A stretch of DNA of 64,000 bases, from the NCBI GenBank assembly GCA_013214575.1, contig JABSSD010000021.1, positions 1 to 64,000 of the forward strand, read 5' to 3'. The translations under genes were made by a program, and so were the position numbers. Below the pieces are notes generated by a model. That model saw nothing but the letters and a program-made list of their open reading frames with translations, ran no database searches and was not told the origin of the DNA. Position 1 is the first letter of the stretch. Every line of letters starts with the position of its first letter. Of the stretch, positions 61,230-64,000 are shown piece by piece. The DNA is from Paracoccaceae bacterium. GTDB lineage: Bacteria; Pseudomonadota; Alphaproteobacteria; Rhodobacterales; Rhodobacteraceae.

Positions 61230-62486
61230 ATGCATCATCAAATTGAATCCGAAGTCCGGAGCTATTGCCGGTCTTATACGGCAGTTTTCGAGCGCGCTGC
61301 CGGTGCGCATATGTATAGTTTAGAGGGGGCCGAGTACTTAGATTTTTTAAGCGGCTGCGGGGCACTGAATTATGGTCATAATAACCCGGTGCTGCGAGAT
61401 GCCTTGCTGGGTTACATTCAGTCGGGCGGTATCGCGATGTCGATGGACATGCACACCCGCTCAAAGTCGGAATTCATCGATGCCTTCGACTCCCTTATCC
61501 TCAGACCGCGCAAAATGAACTACCGGCTACAGTTCACCGGGCCCACAGGCGCCAATGCCGTCGAGGCCGCGATAAAGCTTGCCCGCAAGGTCACTGGGCG
61601 CACCAATGTAATCGCCTTCACCAATGGGTTTCACGGCTGCACCCTTGGGGCATTGGCCTTGACGGGCAACAGCCATCACCGCGCCGCCTCTGCGTCACTG
61701 TTGAGCCAGGTCAGCCGGTTCCCTTACGACGGCTATCTCGGGGCCGGTACAGATACCTGTGAATTGCTCCAGAAAATGCTCGAAGACCCCTCCAGTGGCT
61801 GCGATAAACCGGCGGCGATTATCCTTGAAACCGTTCAAGGCGAAGGCGGCCTGAACCATGCCTCCGCGCCCTGGCTTCGCAAGCTGGCCACAGTGGCCAA
61901 ACGCAATGATATTCTAGTTATCATCGACGATATCCAGGCGGGTTGCGGCCGGTCCGGAACATTCTTTTCCTTCGAGCACATGGGGGTCGAGCCGGATATG
62001 ATTACCATGGCCAAGGCGCTGAGCGGGTTTGGCCTGCCGATGTCCATGGTGCTGATCAAGCCCGAACTGGACCACTGGCTGCCCGGAGAACACAACGGCA
62101 CCTTCAGAGGTAACAATTTTGCCTTTGTGACAGCCCGGGTAGCACTTGAACACTATTGGGCGGACGACACATTTGCCCAGCGTTTGAACAGCAAGATAGA
62201 AGTGCTGCGGTCTGAGCTTTCAACGCTGGCACATCGCTATGGTTTTTACACCAAGGGGCGGGGTTTTATGCAGGGCATTGATCTGCGCGACGGGGCCCTC
62301 GCCGACGCGGTGAGTGCCCGCTGTTTCGCAGCAGGCCTGATTGTCGAAACCTGTGGTCCCAAGGGTGAAGTTCTGAAATTGCTGCCCCCCCTGACGATCT
62401 CCGAAGCCGACATGCTTGATGGTATTGGCCGCATTGAGGCGGCTCTGCAGGCGACCCTGTCGCAACCGATTTTAGCAAATGCATAA
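61230..62486 (+). CDS. Diaminobutyrate--2-oxoglutarate aminotransferase
   Basis: Class III PLP aminotransferase of 418 residues making 2,4-diaminobutyrate from aspartate semialdehyde. Seen: FTGPTGANAVEAAIKLAR, the PLP Asp in IIDDIQAGCGRSG and the Schiff-base Lys in MAKALSG. Similar to EctB and to the siderophore enzymes RhbA/Dat. No ectA or ectC lies beside it; instead an N-hydroxylase gene follows 24 bp on, so the diamine is probably for a hydroxamate-type product. Strong ribosome site GGGGGA. Confidence 0.9.
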   Translation: MHHQIESEVRSYCRSYTAVFERAAGAHMYSLEGAEYLDFLSGCGALNYGHNNPVLRDALLGYIQSGGIAMSMDMHTRSKSEFIDAFDSLILRPRKMNYRLQFTGPTGANAVEAAIKLARKVTGRTNVIAFTNGFHGCTLGALALTGNSHHRAASASLLSQVSRFPYDGYLGAGTDTCELLQKMLEDPSSGCDKPAAIILETVQGEGGLNHASAPWLRKLATVAKRNDILVIIDDIQAGCGRSGTFFSFEHMGVEPDMITMAKALSGFGLPMSMVLIKPELDHWLPGEHNGTFRGNNFAFVTARVALEHYWADDTFAQRLNSKIEVLRSELSTLAHRYGFYTKGRGFMQGIDLRDGALADAVSARCFAAGLIVETCGPKGEVLKLLPPLTISEADMLDGIGRIEAALQATLSQPILANA

Positions 62487-62510
62487 CTCTAACAATTGGG
62501 AAGAAAATCT

Positions 62511-63863
62511 ATGAAGAACTCTAGCCCATCGACGGAAATCTATGACATTGTCGGCATCGGCTTCGGACCCGCCAACATCGCTCTGGCAATCGCACTGGAA
62601 GAATTGCACCCCGACAAAAGCTTTCGCTTTGTCGACAGCCAGAAGCAGATAGTCTGGCAGAATGAAATGCTGTTCGAAAACGCGCTGGATGTGTATTCGA
62701 ATATTCAAAATTCGCCTCATCGCGATCTGGCCACGCCGCGCAATCCACGCAGCCGCTACAGTTTCCTCAATTATCTTCACGAGAATGGTCTGTTCTGGAC
62801 CCAATTGAACCTAAACATGAGCATGCCGCTGCGGCCTGATTTTGCAAATTACATTGCCTGGGTGGCCGAGAATTTCCGGGATCATTTCATTGGCGGCACC
62901 TGGGTAACCGGGATTGAACCACGCGGTGACCACTATGCCATCAAATGCGACAAAGGACCTGAGATACTGGCCCGGCATGTGGTTCTGGGAACCGGGCGCC
63001 CGCCACAAATCCCTGAACAATTTCAGGGAATCAAAAACCCCAATTGCATCCACTTCACCAAATACAACTCGTCCATAGAGGCCATGGTTGCCGGCAACGA
63101 CAAACGCATTGCCATCGTGGGCAGCAGCCAGACCGCGGCCGAGATTGTGTTGCACCTCACCAAGATGCACCCGCAGATCGAAGTCGATGTGATCATGCGA
63201 CGCTTCGGCTTCCCCCTCAAGGATACCACGCCCTTTGTCAGCGAAATCTATTTCCCAGAGTTCACGGATCTCTATTTCAATTCCTCAGAGGCCATGAAAC
63301 GTCGGATTGATCGCGACGTTTACGGCACCAACTACGGCACGGCCGACGAGGACGTCATCCAGGAAATATACCAGCAAATTTATTATGATAAATTGGCTGG
63401 TCGCAATAAACTGGAGCTCCACCGGCTTTCAGAGATCAAGAACGTCCGCGACAAGGGCGGGAAAATAGAAATCACCATCAACGACAGAATGCACACCCGG
63501 ACCTTCGATAAGGCCTATGACGGGGTGATTTTGGCGACCGGATTTGTCAACTATGGGCCGCATCCACACAACCAAAAGATACCCAATCTGCTGCAGCCAT
63601 TGCAGCATCTTTTGCAGCTTGAAAGAGGCGCGGTGTCGGTGGGGCGGAAATACGACCTTGCTCTGACGCCAGAAGCTCCCGGCAAGATCCTGATGAACGG
63701 GCTTTGCGAAGTGACCCATGGCATGGGGGATGCCGGATCAATCAGCCTGATGTCACTCCGCGCGGCGGAAATCGCCTCCAAGGCTTTTGAGCCCGGTGAC
63801 AGCGCAGGCCCGAAGACTGCTTCAGGCGATGCCGACACTGAGTTACACCCAGTTAACGCCTGA
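62511..63863 (+). CDS. Amine N-hydroxylase, SidA/IucD/PvdA family
   Basis: Flavin-dependent N-monooxygenase of 450 residues acting on the side-chain amine of lysine, ornithine or a shorter diamine. FAD site IVGIGFGPANIALAIAL, NADPH site IAIVGSSQTAAEIV and the ATGF segment (VILATGFVNYG) are present. ATG 62511 with GGAAGAAA upstream; a TTG at 62496 is open. It follows the diaminobutyrate aminotransferase gene, so diaminobutyrate or a product of it may be the substrate. No siderophore synthetase is seen before the window ends. Confidence 0.9.
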   Translation: MKNSSPSTEIYDIVGIGFGPANIALAIALEELHPDKSFRFVDSQKQIVWQNEMLFENALDVYSNIQNSPHRDLATPRNPRSRYSFLNYLHENGLFWTQLNLNMSMPLRPDFANYIAWVAENFRDHFIGGTWVTGIEPRGDHYAIKCDKGPEILARHVVLGTGRPPQIPEQFQGIKNPNCIHFTKYNSSIEAMVAGNDKRIAIVGSSQTAAEIVLHLTKMHPQIEVDVIMRRFGFPLKDTTPFVSEIYFPEFTDLYFNSSEAMKRRIDRDVYGTNYGTADEDVIQEIYQQIYYDKLAGRNKLELHRLSEIKNVRDKGGKIEITINDRMHTRTFDKAYDGVILATGFVNYGPHPHNQKIPNLLQPLQHLLQLERGAVSVGRKYDLALTPEAPGKILMNGLCEVTHGMGDAGSISLMSLRAAEIASKAFEPGDSAGPKTASGDADTELHPVNA

Positions 63864-63875
63864 CCAAAGCAATCA

Positions 63876-63909
63876 GACCCCACCGCGAACATCCCGGTGC
63901 GATGGGGTC
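63876..63909 (+). terminator. Hairpin after the N-hydroxylase gene
   Basis: Stem GACCCCA / TGGGGTC (63876-63882, 63903-63909) with an inner CCG/CGG pair set. Only a short T-run follows further on, so termination is uncertain. It suggests the unit ends with the N-hydroxylase gene. Confidence 0.4.
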
Positions 63910-64000
63910 AAATCAACTCTTTTGAGGCGAGGCAGCTGCTGTGTGGCCCCCTGACACATTAATCGATCTCTCAATTGGTGTGGTACACCCCGACGCGGAT

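Noticed and set aside
61230-62486. Ectoine operon (ectB)
   Set aside because: No ectA or ectC beside it; the next gene is an N-hydroxylase, which fits a hydroxamate-type pathway better.

Overview
The window comes from a chromosome of a Roseobacter-group alphaproteobacterium (Rhodobacteraceae/Roseobacteraceae). Evidence is the moderately high GC, the single-Cys DksA, the SUV3-type helicase / S4 / FdxA / CarD gene order, the ScpA-ScpB-NagZ-SPOR-ArgS order and several small proteins typical of this family. Genus cannot be fixed from sequence alone. No rRNA, tRNA, CRISPR array, intact insertion sequence or prophage was seen.

Layout. 1-3.3 kb: copper-dependent nitrite reduction (pseudoazurin, NirV, NirK), with matching TTG-N8-CAA (FNR/Nnr-type) boxes before the pseudoazurin gene and nirK. 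3.3-6.9 kb: a PAS protein with a chemoreceptor-like tail and a KefC-type antiporter. 6.9-8.8 kb: divergent cobT and cobS (end of B12 synthesis). 8.9-14.2 kb: carD, fdxA, an S4 protein, a SUV3-like helicase and a TPR protein. 14.3-20.2 kb: SCP2 protein, hydrolase, PepF, a C4 zinc-finger protein, an oxidoreductase and a membrane dipeptidase. 20.2-23.3 kb: a possible structured RNA locus, rpoH with a textbook heat-shock promoter, an RluA-type pseudouridine synthase and a small membrane protein. 23.3-31.9 kb: MFS pump, then the minus-strand run scpB-scpA-nagZ-SPOR-argS-yciI-dgt. 31.9-36.7 kb: ErpA-like protein, a two-gene unit with an exact 4 x 21-residue repeat protein, xthA, a flavin monooxygenase and dksA. 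36.8-41.8 kb: a MoxR/VWA locus and an M48 protease. 41.9-47.8 kb: PIN protein, RlmI-like methyltransferase, a lipoprotein, a small protein and glnE. 48-52.5 kb: a class II aldolase-like protein and a five-gene copper operon (small anchored protein, cytochrome c, CopC, CopD, multicopper oxidase). 52.5-64 kb: the accessory part, with an AT-rich island coding a duplicated zinc/HNH-like protein, a phenol-hydroxylase-type monooxygenase with paired upstream repeats, an unusual DUF697-SPFH-periplasmic-receptor-small-membrane-protein operon, an MFS transporter, and a diaminobutyrate aminotransferase plus N-hydroxylase pair.

How it works together. The cell appears able to reduce nitrite with copper enzymes fed by pseudoazurin, and has a separate periplasmic copper-handling/oxidase operon. 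Stress response is represented by rpoH, dksA, carD, and chromosome segregation and cell-envelope upkeep by ScpAB, NagZ and SPOR. Best candidates for undescribed biology are: (1) the 97-residue protein made of a 13-residue leader and exactly four 21-residue units ending FSSGS, with its 359-residue partner; (2) the DUF697/SPFH/receptor operon; (3) the GCCAG-rich, hairpin-forming intergenic locus between the dipeptidase gene and rpoH; (4) the isolated diamine N-hydroxylation pair.
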